Assembly: GCA_944990035.1 (NCBI GenBank)
Contig: CALYLX010000128.1
Span: 744,001-808,000 of the forward strand
Direction of reading: 5' to 3'
DNA length: 64,000 nucleotides
From: Clitopilus passeckerianus
Lineage: Eukaryota > Basidiomycota > Agaricomycetes > Agaricales > Entolomataceae
The translations under genes were made by a program, and so were the position numbers. This document shows positions 11,601 through 21,713 of the stretch, in pieces. Under the pieces are notes generated by a model that was given only the letters and a program-made list of their open reading frames with translations, was not told the DNA's origin and searched no databases. Every line of letters starts with the position of its first letter. The stretch's first letter is position 1.

Positions 11601-11699
11601 TTGATACCCCATACTTCTCCCGCTGCTCTCCGAGTCGCCTCTGAACGCTCCAGGAAAGAAAGGCATGGACGCAGGATTTAACGTCGCAGGCCTCTCCAT
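8613..11699 (-). CDS. eIF4A-like DEAD-box protein with degenerate catalytic motifs and long disordered N-terminus
   Basis: From ATG 11699 (MERPATLNPASM; another ATG at 11759), about 425 residues are rich in Ser/Pro/Gly, with one probable coiled coil (ILSRIAQCERFTGEIQRDLN...). Introns then join to a Q-motif-like start, TKWEQLSLSPDLLRSLNKFG...KIQQRALPFLL, and a two-domain helicase fold clearly related to eIF4A: GTPQKLHG, VRFLVLDEVDQL, FSNTVPQDVLNLATTI, REPVRVLVRRD, LRQFYLYL, WKLDALADLFDDVDVSQAIV, PLIINYDLP and AGVVVNFVT. The catalytic motifs are altered: Walker A is AQAPPTQER (no GKT), motif III is SNT instead of SAT, motif V is VYDVQIKSPEV instead of the usual TD..ARGxD, and motif VI is HRVAPAIAHNYSR with the arginine fingers gone. 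About 70 low-complexity residues are inserted between motifs II and III. The open frame is kept throughout, so this looks like a conserved non-catalytic homologue and not decay. It presumably binds RNA or an eIF4A partner without ATP hydrolysis (inference). The last exon (ending YKIKCVSKANKISDP) is tentative. Confidence 0.8.
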
Positions 11700-11969
11700 C
11701 GTTCGACTAGTGGCAACTGACTTGCGGCAACCGGGGTCACAAAGGGGAACTGACCACACGTATTACTGTGGTTGGTAAGCTGTTAAAGTCTGAAGTTTCA
11801 AAGAACAAGTCTCTTACATAGTATCAGGCAAGTTGATCAGTCATGCAGCGCTCTCTAGCTACTGTTGCCTGAAACTGTGAAGCAAATTCGCCTCAGTGGA
11901 AGTGCTGGGAATGTGGTCCAAGATCAACTTGAGTGACGGTACCTGCCAACATAAACATCCGGGGTGTCG

Positions 11970-12113
11970 GAGTTTGTGGCATAACGGCATGGCCTTGAGC
12001 GCACTTTACTAGGCCGGGAGTTTGTGGCATAACGGCATGGCCTTGAGCGCACTTTACTAGGCCGGGAGTTTGTGGCATAACGGCATGGCCTTGAGCGCAC
12101 TTTACTAGGCCGA
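11970..12113. repeat. Tandem repeat, three copies of a 48-bp unit
   Basis: The unit begins GAGTTTGTGGCATAACGGCA at 11970, 12018 and 12066 and ends TTTACTAGGCCG. The copies are identical except at the outer edges. Because 48 is a multiple of three, reading frames stay open across all copies; on the minus strand one frame from 12141 reads MLSMKVTMILGLVKC and repeats the 16-residue unit GLVKCAQGHAVMPQTP three times. I see no evidence that it is translated. It lies 270 bp upstream of the pseudo-helicase start and 3' of the RRM gene. Confidence 0.95.
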
Positions 12114-12254
12114 GAATCATGGTGACTTTCATAGATAACATAGCATGTACATAGGATCAGGTTAACTGTCATTCTACTCGTATTATCGCAATCCATCAGC
12201 TTGAGTTAGTCACTTCAAGGTCTTCGGACGATGATGACCTCGTGGGGGCAATTA

Positions 12255-13109
12255 TCAGCGTGGGCTCTCTCTTACAGCTGCAATAGAGCTATCAATGACT
12301 CGTGCACAAGACAAGATGATAAGATGGTCGCTTACAGTTGTAGATGACGAGGTATGGCCGCTTGATTTCGTTCTTGAATACGACCTGGATAGGCGATTAG
12401 TGGATCCACAGATCAACTCGATCAACATGAGTAGGGAAAGATGAACCTAGCACCAGGTCCTTGACCTCCGGAAGATCTCCAGGGGTAATGGTCACCTTTG
12501 AGTGAACATGAGTGTGTGACCATACGGTCAGGAAGTGACAACGACTTACGATAATAGGGCTGCCCTGCAGAACCCTACCATTAAGTCGGAGAGCCTTTAG
12601 ATAAGAGGTGTGGTTTCTCCATAAGAGACTGGCATAACGACGACCAGCCGTAGTAGAGTTGGAGCTAGGAACAGTGGCATTACCGTAGCTACAGCGTATG
12701 TCAATCCGGTTTGCCCGGCCGCACTGCGCGAAGAAAAGGTCTGATAATTCCGTGGCAGTTATACCGGACATCAACTAAGGAATGCAATGGTTGAGCACAG
12801 TTCACCGAGTATCGAGTAAACACCTACATTTCCAACGAAGACGATGGGGAACTCGTTTTCCTTCTTTTTCTGCTTCTTCCTTGCTTCGTCTTTCTTCTTG
12901 GCTTCTTTGACCGATGAACGATGTTCTTCCCTCCTTGTAATCGAAGATTCGCGCTTCAACGGTTTAGGTGGTGCACGAACGCCAGCTTTCTTGGAAGGAC
13001 AAGACTGCGGGCGGATGAATAAGGAGGAGTGAGCCCAGTGGGTGGGACTCACCACTTCGCTAGATACGGAGCTATAAGTGCTCCCGGTGGGACAAGCAAA
13101 CCGAGCCAT
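12255..13109 (-). CDS. RNA-recognition-motif (RRM) protein with basic Lys/Arg-rich linker
   Basis: Exon 1 starts MARFACPTGSTYSSVSSEV at 13109. After an intron, KAGVRAPPKPLKRESS and a highly charged stretch (EAKKKDEARKKQKKKENEF) lead into PIVFVGN. A further intron joins to LMSGITATELSDLFFAQCG, giving the RNP2-like FVGNL strand. The segment IDIRCSYGNAT...AGRRYASLLW...LKALRLNGRVLQGSPIIV completes the RRM with an RNP1-like RYASLLW. The tail carries VTITPGDLPEVKDL joined to VVFKNEIKRPYLVIYN, then SVRESPR and TGA at 12255 in my reading. The RNA-binding fold is clear but RNP1 is divergent; the precise family and target are not recognised. A nuclear or nucleolar role is only suggested by the basic linker. 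Confidence 0.68.
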
Positions 13110-13451
13110 GCTTCCTTGAAGAGATTGGGGGGAGTACGAGCAAGCTTGAAGCGTATCAAGAGTTGGTTCGGTACTGTTGTTAGTGAGGGCACACCTTTTA
13201 AAGAGGAGCTGATAGATCGCTTTGACATTCCATAGTTAGGCCACTGTTAAATAGTCATGGCCACCGAAAGAAAGCAGCAGCATTATGAGAATGCGACCAA
13301 CAATGTTTTGTGGGCCACAGTAGGCGACAGTGGAAGATCAAATCTAGTGCGATCAAATTTCGGCAACTTGGAGCTGACAGCGCTGACCTGCCACGTGGGG
13401 TTGGAAGGCCGGAGAGTTTGTCAGAGGCGACGCGACTTGGCCAAAGAGAAT

Positions 13452-13876
13452 ATGTTGTCCGAGCATGCAACACTGTATAGAGGGATCCTTCGGGAGCTGA
13501 GGAAATCAGTAAGTCTCTGGAAAAGGGTCATTTTATACTCGTGCTCATTTTAACGTATAGGCAATTGCACCGCGCAAACCCAATCAAACTGTGAAGAAGA
13601 GTTTTCGCTCAATATTGACGAAATACCAGCAATCCCAGGACCCGACTGTTCTGAGGGACCTTGACCATGCTCTTTTGTTTTTGAAGTCTCAAAGACAGCA
13701 CAAGGTTTGCCTGTTTACGGTACCTAGTATTAGTATGAGTCTGACAGGACATACAGGAGCTCGTTGACCGGTACAACCCTCTGGTCGACTTCTCAGCACA
13801 GGACAGAGTCAAAGCAACAGCACGCAGAGTAGGATTGGACATGCCACTCACGCCAAAAGCCGAAGAAGAACGGTGA
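13452..13876 (+). CDS. FMC1: FMC1-like LYR-motif mitochondrial ATP synthase assembly factor
   Basis: Starting at ATG 13452, MLSEHATLYRGILRELRKS carries the LYR signature at its N-terminus. Introns join to APRKPNQTVKKSFRSILTKY, DLDHALLFLKSQRQHK and ELVDRYNPLVDFSAQDRVKATARRVGLDMPLTP, ending AEEER at TGA 13874-13876. The YNP and ARRVGL..P blocks match the FMC1 family, small soluble matrix proteins that help assemble the F1 sector of ATP synthase. An in-frame ATG at 13257 would add 65 residues that do not look like a targeting signal, so I take 13452. SUA5 follows on the same strand, with its first ATG 54 bp further on. Confidence 0.82.
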
Positions 13877-13930
13877 ATATCTCGTTCAATTCGTTTTTCT
13901 AGTCGTCCGTAATATTGTATCGCTCAAGTA

Positions 13931-15244
13931 ATGAGTTCCAATATTATCCAAATAAGGAACAACATGATTTACAAACTTTTCATGCGGACACCATCAGCTC
14001 TCCTCGAAGTCTGGCGAACGATTCACCAAACGTTCTACAGATTCATGTCGCCGCCTGTAGTGACCCGTGTGCTCAAGTGTGAGCCATCATCGATTCGCTT
14101 TAGGTCGGCAGACGACTATCCCGAGATAAATGACTCAGAAACACTCGATGCACTGAAGATTGCTTCACATCACCTAGTCGATCTGCTGGAACCAGTAGTA
14201 TTCCCGACAGAGACTGTTTATGGGCTTGGTGGGACTGCACTGAGTGCATTGGGATCTGGACGGATATTCGAGACCAAAGGAAGACCAGCAGATAATCCAC
14301 TGATTGTACATGTCTCCTCTCTGTCTATGCTCAACACACTCCTCCCGAAAGGTTATGTCATGCCAAAGCCCTATCAAGTTCTCGTCAAGCACTTTTGGCC
14401 GGGGCCGTTGACTCTACTTTTTCCAAGGGATCCCGATTTAATTCCATCGATTATTACGGCTGGACAGCCGTCCGTAGCCATCCGAATGCCTTCTCACCCG
14501 GTTGCAAGAGCTTTGATCGCCATAGGCAACGTCCCGCTGGCTGCTCCTAGCGCGAATAGCTCGGGAAAACCAAGTCCAACCAAAGCTGAGCATGTATTCC
14601 GCGACCTGACTGGAAAGATATCCGTCATTCTCGACGGTGGTCCTTGTAGCGTCGGCCTGGAGAGCACCGTGGTGGATGGGTTGCAGGAAGATGGCAGGAT
14701 TCGGATTCTTCGTCCAGGAGGGGTTACGGTAGAAGATATACAGCGAGCTTTGAAGGAGGAAATGGGCGAAGGTGTAGCCATTCCAGAAGTTTTGGTGCAC
14801 CGCAGAGATTATCAGGATGAGGCTATGGAGGCTGCACCCACCACCCCCGGAATGAAATACCGACATTACTCTCCAGCTGTGCCCGTCACTCTTCTCCTCC
14901 ATTCCTCCCAGACCTCAACTGCGCAAACCATTCCCACCGCTGCCTCCTATCTCAATACCTTCAAACATACCTCTCCCTCCAAGATTGGTATCATGGCGCC
15001 ATCAGACTCCTCGCTCTGGGCCCAGCTGCCAAAGATAGAAGGCGTGCAATGGGTGCCGTATCACCTTGGTCCTGTTGATGAACCCTCACTCACTGCTCAG
15101 CGATTATTCAATGGTCTCCTCTCATTAGAGGGCGATGGCGTTGATCAAATCCTTATTGAGGGTATTACAGAAGACCGAGAGGGGCTCGCCGTCATGAATC
15201 GCGTCAGGAAAGCAGCTGGCGATGTGCAATGGATATCTGTCTGA
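13931..15244 (+). CDS. SUA5: Threonylcarbamoyl-AMP synthase SUA5 (YrdC domain)
   Basis: A single uninterrupted frame of 437 codons, unusual in this intron-rich window. The YrdC/Sua5 domain is complete: VVFPTETVYGLGG (L-threonine/ATP site), ETKGRPADNPLIVHV, HFWPGPLTLL, VAIRMPSHP, LAAPSANSSGKPSPT and LDGGPCSVGLESTVVD...RILRPGGVT, followed by the C-terminal Sua5 domain (TPGMKYRHYSP... to VMNRVRKAAGD). The enzyme makes threonylcarbamoyl-AMP from threonine, bicarbonate and ATP for the t6A37 modification of ANN-decoding tRNAs, in cytosol and mitochondria. The ATG at 13931 gives a 38-residue basic leader, MSSNIIQIRNNMIYKLFMRT..., that could target mitochondria; the ATG at 14045 (MSPPVV) would give the cytosolic form. 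Dual use is inference. Confidence 0.95.
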   Translation: MSSNIIQIRNNMIYKLFMRTPSALLEVWRTIHQTFYRFMSPPVVTRVLKCEPSSIRFRSADDYPEINDSETLDALKIASHHLVDLLEPVVFPTETVYGLGGTALSALGSGRIFETKGRPADNPLIVHVSSLSMLNTLLPKGYVMPKPYQVLVKHFWPGPLTLLFPRDPDLIPSIITAGQPSVAIRMPSHPVARALIAIGNVPLAAPSANSSGKPSPTKAEHVFRDLTGKISVILDGGPCSVGLESTVVDGLQEDGRIRILRPGGVTVEDIQRALKEEMGEGVAIPEVLVHRRDYQDEAMEAAPTTPGMKYRHYSPAVPVTLLLHSSQTSTAQTIPTAASYLNTFKHTSPSKIGIMAPSDSSLWAQLPKIEGVQWVPYHLGPVDEPSLTAQRLFNGLLSLEGDGVDQILIEGITEDREGLAVMNRVRKAAGDVQWISV

Positions 15245-15680
15245 TTTCATATTGTTATTTCAGGTGAGCATGGATTCTGATTCACGGACTTTACTTGTAG
15301 CTTATCGCCACTATCCAGAAGACTAGAACAAATAGAGGACATATCTTAGAACGCATATAATTCCACGATACCAAAATGTAATCAAGCCAAGCACAGGTCC
15401 CGTCGGTCCATCGTGGCTCGCCCCATGACTCTCCTCCCAATCTTCAAACGACCACTGTTCCTTCTTGCTATGCCGCGCTTGCACTTAATCTACACGTGTA
15501 GCCGTTTGCCCGGACTTTGCATAGTGTTGGGGCGAATAACTTGGGAATTGTTGTATTTATCGTCACGTGACCGACATCCTCAAAAATTCCTTTCACTGCG
15601 TCTAGATGCCCTTTCTTGAGATTGCCTCATGCTGATGGCGGTCTACTGCACTTTATATGAACTTGGGGGTGCTGATTGCA
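15245..15680. other. Intergenic region downstream of SUA5
   Basis: No supported gene. A TATAAAA at 15681-15687 closes the region and could serve the HMG-box locus that follows; otherwise I see nothing distinctive. Confidence 0.4.
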
Positions 15681-15801
15681 TATAAAAGCCTGTATGCTTT
15701 CTCGCCAGAATTTATCAAGACCTTCCCCATTAACCTTCCGATTTCTTTGACTTCCCTTTTGATCAAAAGAAACGGTAAGAACTTTCTTTTTTTCGCATCA
15801 G

Positions 15802-17380
15802 CTATAACGCTCAAATACTCCGGTCCAGACGCCTCCAATATTGATAATACCGCTGCCCCACTCCCTCAAAATGGTGCCAATCATGCGACACTCACAACGC
15901 CTGGGCCTACCAAAGAATCGAGTCTGAATGATGTTTACATCATCCCGCAACCTCCATTCTCATCCACTCCAAAAGAATATGTCACTAATTCCAACTTGCA
16001 CCATTTCTTCTTCGAAATGACCGGCTTGGAATATGCTCCGAACCCAGAAACGGTGCAACCACCGCCTCAAACCACTCCTTCTGCGATAGTGGAACCCATT
16101 CTCTCTACACCTAATTCTAGCCCTCATATCTCCCGTCCTCCCAACGTGTTCATGCTGTTGCGGTCTGACTTCCTGAAGCGTGGATTAATCCCCGAGCACG
16201 TGGCACGCCGTCAGTAGAACCTCAGTCGAATTGCCGGGGAGTGCTGGAATCCCCTTTCGCCCATCGAAAAGGAGAAGTGGCAAGCAAAAGCTCGGGCAGC
16301 TTTGGTCGAACATCAGCAGCGATATCCCGATTACAAGTTTACGCCTTCTCCTCGAGCCACGACGCGGGGGAGACGCCTACGCCAAGCTGCGCACATTAAT
16401 GGGGCAGAAAGCCCAGAAGAGAGGATACGGCGCATCCGCGAACACTATACGAACCTCGATGGGCCACCGGTGCCGTCGAAACATCACGCTCGCTAGAGTC
16501 GAGGTGCGGGAGGTTCCCGCGTACATGCTAATTCCCAATGGCTTCCGAGTACTCAACAGCATCAATGGCACCAGCATTGCACTGGGATTCAATGCACATG
16601 TTCATCAAATCCCAGCACACCCCTGCTTACCCCTTCGTCATTAATGGTGCCACCACCACCTAGCGCATATTCCTCATCCTCCCCGCACACCTCATATTTG
16701 ACGAAATGGTCACCTTTCGTTACCGCTTCCCCGCTGCCCTCTTTGGCACGTAAGGACGACATGGCGTGCATGGAGTCTACCGGACTTTTCCTACGGCCCC
16801 GAGGATCTCCAAGCCTAGGCTAGCATTATCTAGTGCGCCACGACGCCCCTCAACATCAACGGGATCCTTCTCTGCCGAGTCGGCAATTGACGATGGGTCT
16901 GGGGTTGTGAGACCGTCTTCCGCCTGGCCTTCTTCGAGGCCTGGCCAAAATACCATACCCCATATCTACTCTCCATATGACTTCGTGAGTTCTTGATATA
17001 CTTCTAAATGATCATATCTGTTTCTGATATGCTATTTGCCCAGAACATGCCACCACCTATATTGGAATTTGGCCAATTCTCGCTGCAAGCTGGTCCGTAC
17101 GAGATTCAGCAACTCCGGAAGTTGTCCCCGGACTTCTTCACGCCCCTCGACCTCAGCCCAGCAACCACACCTCCACCTGACTTCCATAGATGGAACTCTC
17201 TCACTGATGCCACCATGTTTACCCCTTGACAATGTGTCCCCTCAGCCTGTCCCTACAATCTTAGCTGAGGCAGAAGTTCCGCAAATGCCGCTTGCACGGG
17301 AAGCTCCTTCTTCCAATCTCAGCGTTGAACAAGCCTCTTCACCATCGCTCTCGCGGATGCATCAACACCTTATTACATAA
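15802..17380 (+). pseudogene. HMG-box (mating-type-like) transcription factor with in-frame stop and frameshift
   Basis: From 16134 the plus strand encodes a fungal MATA_HMG-type box: RPPNVFMLLRSDFLKRGLIP, EHVARRQ, then TAG at 16215-16217, then in the same frame NLSRIAGECWNPLSPIEKEKW...HQQRYPDYKFTP. The stop sits where relatives have glutamine (RRQQNLSRI), so one CAG-to-TAG change explains it; no intron can remove it because coding similarity is continuous on both sides. Further 3', homologous low-complexity exons appear in changing frames, including SPYDF joined by a 59-nt intron to NMPPPILEFGQFSLQAGPYEI, and the frame breaks again near 17220 (CCCC run), after which PLDNVSPQPVPTI-type sequence lies in another frame. 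No convincing in-frame ATG precedes the box; upstream of 15802 are a TATAAAA and an intron-like stretch. A pseudogene is the simplest reading; sequencing errors or stop readthrough are alternatives. Confidence 0.65.
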
Positions 17381-17660
17381 CCTCCCAGAGAAGCGGCAAG
17401 GACACAAGCCTTCTATCTGTTTAAGATGCTTCGCTGTTCACCAGCTTAGTGGATGATTGGGGATTCGACTGTCAGAGATCCAGAAAGGTTGACGGAGACA
17501 TTGCTAACATAATCTGACACAGGTTGTGTCTCTTCAGGGATTTGGGGACTTGGGGTTACGAGATTGACGAACTCTTATGGTGAAAGAAACAATTCCTGGA
17601 CACGTTATTAGACTGGCATAGACTTTACTGTGTATCACCTAATGAATCCCAAGGCTGGCC

Positions 17661-18496
17661 CTACAACTTAACCTCCACACTCTCGTCCATGATTTGCGCG
17701 ACTACCTTCTCCAGCTTCGCATCCAACGCCAGCATCTTTGTCTTCAGCTCCTCCTTACTTCCATCGTTGTCCAGATACCCCATCACACTGGACGGGAGGT
17801 GATATATTATCGTCGTGCCCTCCTCTGCTTCGTTGCCTTCGGTTCGTGTACCCGATGCTCCTTCGAGAACCATTAACCGGGGAGGAATCTGATATCCCGC
17901 GCGGATGTCGTGAGTGAGCATTGTGATAGCAATGAAAGGGTTGCCGATTGTATAGACGACTGCACGCGGTGCAGGACTAGCTTGAAGAAGGTTGATCCAT
18001 TTGTTATGGTATAGGTCCTGGAAGTACCTGTGTTGAACCGCTTAGTCCGTTGAACGATCGACAATATGAATAGACTACTAACAGGAACCCGCTTTCCCCT
18101 AGATTCTGGTCGATGAAACTTTGTATATCCTCCTTCTTGTTTACTTTCTCGATGAATTTTGCTAAGAACTGCTGCGATCCGGCTTTGTTGACCGCTTTGT
18201 CAAGTCTGGCTATCACGGTGTCGAATGGGAGAGAAGAGTGGAAGGACACGACTTGTGCAGTGAATTGAGTGATGGTTTTCTTCATGTTTCCTTGAGGCCG
18301 CGGTCGTTCAGTGGAGAGCTCTAGCTGTGGTATATGTATGGGTATCACCATAGTAGACGTCAGGCAGGTTGATCAACCCTTTCCATCGCGGGTGGCGTTC
18401 AATGTACCTCAAATGCTCATCCTGATTCCACACTGTCCCCGTATGTCCTAGCCAATCTACAGCTCTTCCAATAGGGGCGATAGCTGACTGATCCAC
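17661..18496 (-). CDS. DUF302-like protein of unknown function
   Basis: The best-supported part starts at ATG 18285 (MKKTITQFTAQVVSFHSS) with LPFDTVIARLDKAV, then after an intron YFQDLYHNKWINLLQ, YTIGNPFIAITML, IRAGYQIPPRLMVLE, TTIIYHLPSSVMGYLD and ends AQIMDESVEVKL (TAG 17661-17663). The order LPFD...IGNP...IPPRLMV is that of the DUF302/TTHA1732-like fold, whose function is unknown. A 58-nt GT-AG intron at 18348-18291 would join an upstream open exon (HTGTVWNQDEHLRYIERHPR...LPDVYYG) in frame to this ATG, so the protein may be about 70 residues longer; the true 5' end is not resolved. It is divergent from DBP8. Confidence 0.62.
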
Positions 18497-18715
18497 CCTG
18501 GGGGTTCTGACAAATCTAAGGTTCCTGCCCGAGAAGTTTTGCTTCTTCAGAACGTATGGGCCTCATGAACACGGGTGATAGAAAGCTGGACATCGAGGTT
18601 AACGGAAGCAAACTGATGCGTCGGAAATGCCGGACCGAGCTCCAGAATTGCGCGGCGTTTACCTAAGTTGCCGCGATCAGAAGTTTTCCCTCAGCACTTT
18701 TTGGTGGTCAAGGCC

Positions 18716-20594
18716 ATGCAGGACGGCAAGCCAAGAAGCACATCTAAGGTGACTAATGGGACGAAGGGTAGTGAAAGAGTGGCTGGGGAAAAGAGGGCGC
18801 TTACCGCGGACGATCTGATGAGGATGACGGAGGATGCACAAGAAGGGAGGACGAGAAAGCGGGCAAGACTGCCTGTAGATGAGGACGAAGAGGAAGTGGA
18901 ATCCGACGATGAGTCAGAGGGGCAAAGCGAGGCTGGGAGCAGTGAGGAAGACGTGGGTGAGAGTCATGCAACACGAACTTTTGACGACCCTGAAGAATTG
19001 GACGGCGAGGCTATTTCCTCAATCCTGCTACCTTCAAGGATCCAAGTCCAAGACCGCTTCCCCTCGTCTCTTCTCGCAAAACAGCAACGGCTCACTCATC
19101 AACCCAAAACTACCACTGCAGCCCAAAGGTCTAGTCAAAATGAATCTCCCTCGGCACCATCCAGACCCCCAGCTTCGTTCGCCTCGTACGACATCGCGCC
19201 GCAACTTCTTACTGCTCTGAGAGCTATGTCAATAAAGGCGCCTACCGAGGTCCAGGCTGCTTGTATCCCACCCCTACTTGCAGGCCGAGATTGTATAGGA
19301 AATGCAAAAACAGGTTCTGGTAAAACCGTTGCATTTGCTCTACCTATCTTACAACGACTTTCTGTGGATCCCTACGGCCTCTTTGCACTCGTGCTTACTC
19401 CCACCAGGTGTATTACACTTTTGATCGGAATTGGACACAAACTAATACCGGGACAGAGAACTGGCCTTCCAGATAGCAGACCAATTTGCTGTTCTCGGCG
19501 CACCGCTGAACATCCGTACAGCCGTAATCGTCGGCGGTATGGATATGATAGCTCAGGCCATCGAGCTGAACAACCGACCACACGTTATTGTCGCAACCCC
19601 AGGCCGGCTGGTCGATCATCTTCGGTCCAAGACTGGAGAATGGGACCTAGGGAGGGTCAAGTTCCTCGTGCTGGATGAAGCGGATCGGTTGTTGACGGAC
19701 ACGTTCTCGGACGAGTTGGGGTATTTGTTTGATAAAGTGCCGAAGGAGAGGCAGACGTGTTTGTTTACTGCGACGTGGACAGAAGCAGTGGAGAGGGTTG
19801 CGAATGGACCCGCGCGGCCAGGGAAGGGGAAGCCTTTTATTCATCGGATGACAGACAGGTGAGTATGTTGGCAGATGATAGTGAACAAACCTGATTTTGT
19901 CCAGCGTCGAAACGGTATCAACACTAGAGCAGTATTATCTGCTTGTTCCATCGCATGTGCGAGAGGTGTATCTTTACTACCTGCTTTGCCATCCACCCGA
20001 TTCGATATTGCATTTACGGCGCGCGCCACCTGAAGATCCCAAAAAGAAGAAGAAAAAGAAGACCCGAGAAGAGGAAGAGGCTCCTGGGCAACCTCCACCA
20101 ACGATTATCTTTTGTCGAAAGACAAAGACTGCTGCATATGTCACTCAATTACTGCAGACGCTGCAGATACGGAGTACTGCGTTGCATTCAGGCTTGACAC
20201 AGCGGGAACGATTGAACTCGTTATCATTGTTCAGAGCACACGTTGTGCCTGTGCTTGTATCTACAGATGTGGGCGCTCGTGGGCTGGATATTGAAGATGT
20301 CGGACTGGTTGTGAATTGGGATATGCCGAACGAAGCAGAAGAATACACCCATCGAGTAGGAAGGACTGGAAGAACAGGGAAAGGTGGTGTGGCTGTCAGT
20401 TTTGTGACAGAATTTGACGAAGAAAGGGTCCTCGCTGTTGAAAACCGAATAAGTGAGTGATTCACTGGTGTTTTTGGCAGGAAATTAACATGAATTTAGA
20501 TACTAAACTAACCGAAATGAGTATGAAAGAGGAATTGGTGCTGGAGGAATTAAAGAAAGTCAGTACGGCTAAAAGGGTAGTAATGACGTCATAG
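18716..20594 (+). CDS. DBP8: DEAD-box ATP-dependent RNA helicase DBP8
   Basis: An acidic N-terminus ([18 protein letters not shown]) leads to the Q-motif region [18 protein letters not shown]...PTEVQ, then every catalytic motif: [16 protein letters not shown] (across an intron), [40 protein letters not shown] and [14 protein letters not shown] Lys-rich insertion, [15 protein letters not shown], lies between the two RecA domains. It ends KRVVMTS at TAG 20592-20594, with three introns. The TDTFSDEL and [13 protein letters not shown] blocks fit DBP8, which acts in the nucleolus on 18S rRNA processing with Esf2. The ATG at 18716 ([11 protein letters not shown]) is the first in frame. It is a useful intact contrast to the degenerate helicase at 8.6-11.7 kb. 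Confidence 0.93.
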
Positions 20595-20661
20595 GACATG
20601 TAACGAGTATCATGTTTGTCATTGTATACAATCCAGACTTCTCTTTAGACTTCGTACCTCA

Positions 20662-21713
20662 ATGGAGTGGTCCATGACTTCAGCGGATTGTCAGCAAATT
20701 CCGACACCACCATTATCAGCCCAAGGATCCCCCCAAGTAGAGACGGAGGGAAACAATACACTCGTTTCAGTTTCAACTACTTTTTACCCTGGAGCAGATT
20801 TATTGAGCACAAATCCGGACACAATCCTATTATCATCCGATAATGTCTTCTTTTATGTCAATCGTCCGTTATTACTCGCAGCTTCCGACAATAATTTCGC
20901 CTCAAAACTCTCAACTGCCACAAAACTCCAAATAAAACCCGAAGATCAGGAAATTATCGCTATTTCGGACGATTCCACAACTCTCAATATCATACTCCAC
21001 GCCGTCTACAACATCTCTTGCGCTCATTATGCTCCCTCGTTTCCGCAGCTTTCAGCCACAATTCGTCGCTTCCCTCTCTACGGTCTTCAAGTGTCAACCT
21101 ATGTGGCGAATTCTTCGCCGTTGTACAACTTGTTGCTGTCTCATGCTCCCTTGTGCCCCATAGACTTGTATGCTCTCGCAGCGTCCTTTGACCTGTATGA
21201 TTTGGCCGTCGCAACGTCCTCCCATCTCCTTTCATTCCCTCTTTCAACCATTACCGATGAAATAGCATCGTCAATAGGCCCAATCTATCTCAAAAGGCTC
21301 TTTTTCCTGCACTTTGGGCGGGCAGATGCTCTCAAAAGAGTCTTACTCCCACCTCCACACCCACACGCTCCAACACCCTCGTGTGACTTTATGGAACAGA
21401 AGAAGCTCACAAGAGCATGGGCATTGGCATCTGCCTATCTCGCATGGGATGCCAGGCCAGGTGTGTTGTCTGTCTTGTCTGTCGCCCGAATTACAAATGT
21501 CTCACACGTTTCGACAGACTTGTCAACAAGCGCCATGGAATCAGCTTTACGCCCCCTTGCTGATCACCTCTCCTGCCAAGATTGTAAACGTGGACTCAAT
21601 GACCGGATCAAGAATCTGGTAGTCCAGTGGTCGATAGTCAAAGTACGTTTCTTTTGGTGGCTATATGCGCATTCCCGCTAATCAGTATTTCCCTCTATCA
21701 GCGCACCATATAA
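20662..21713 (+). CDS. BTB/POZ-like domain protein (agaricomycete type), function unknown
   Basis: A long first exon starts MEWSMTSADCQQIPTPPLS and holds a BTB-like module: FYPGADLLSTNPDTILLSSD, VFFYVNRPLLLAAS, then TLNIILHAVYNI and a helical C-terminal part (YALAASFDLYDLAVATSSHL). The tail has conserved-looking LSCQDCKRGLNDRIKNLVVQW. A short intron at 21643-21701 gives the ending IVKRTI with TAA at 21711-21713. The BTB fold usually mediates dimerisation or cullin-3 binding; here the core is divergent and no second domain is recognised. It follows DBP8 on the same strand 67 bp after that gene's stop. Many such proteins occur in mushroom genomes and most are uncharacterised. Confidence 0.72.

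Noticed and set aside
12030..12113. CRISPR-like array at the 48-bp repeats
   Set aside because: The units are contiguous with no unique spacers, and the genome is fungal.
15681..15687. Coding use of the open frame that begins at 15657 (reads through TATAAAAGC)
   Set aside because: The stretch looks like a core promoter and 5' leader and contains no in-frame ATG; the HMG similarity starts much later.
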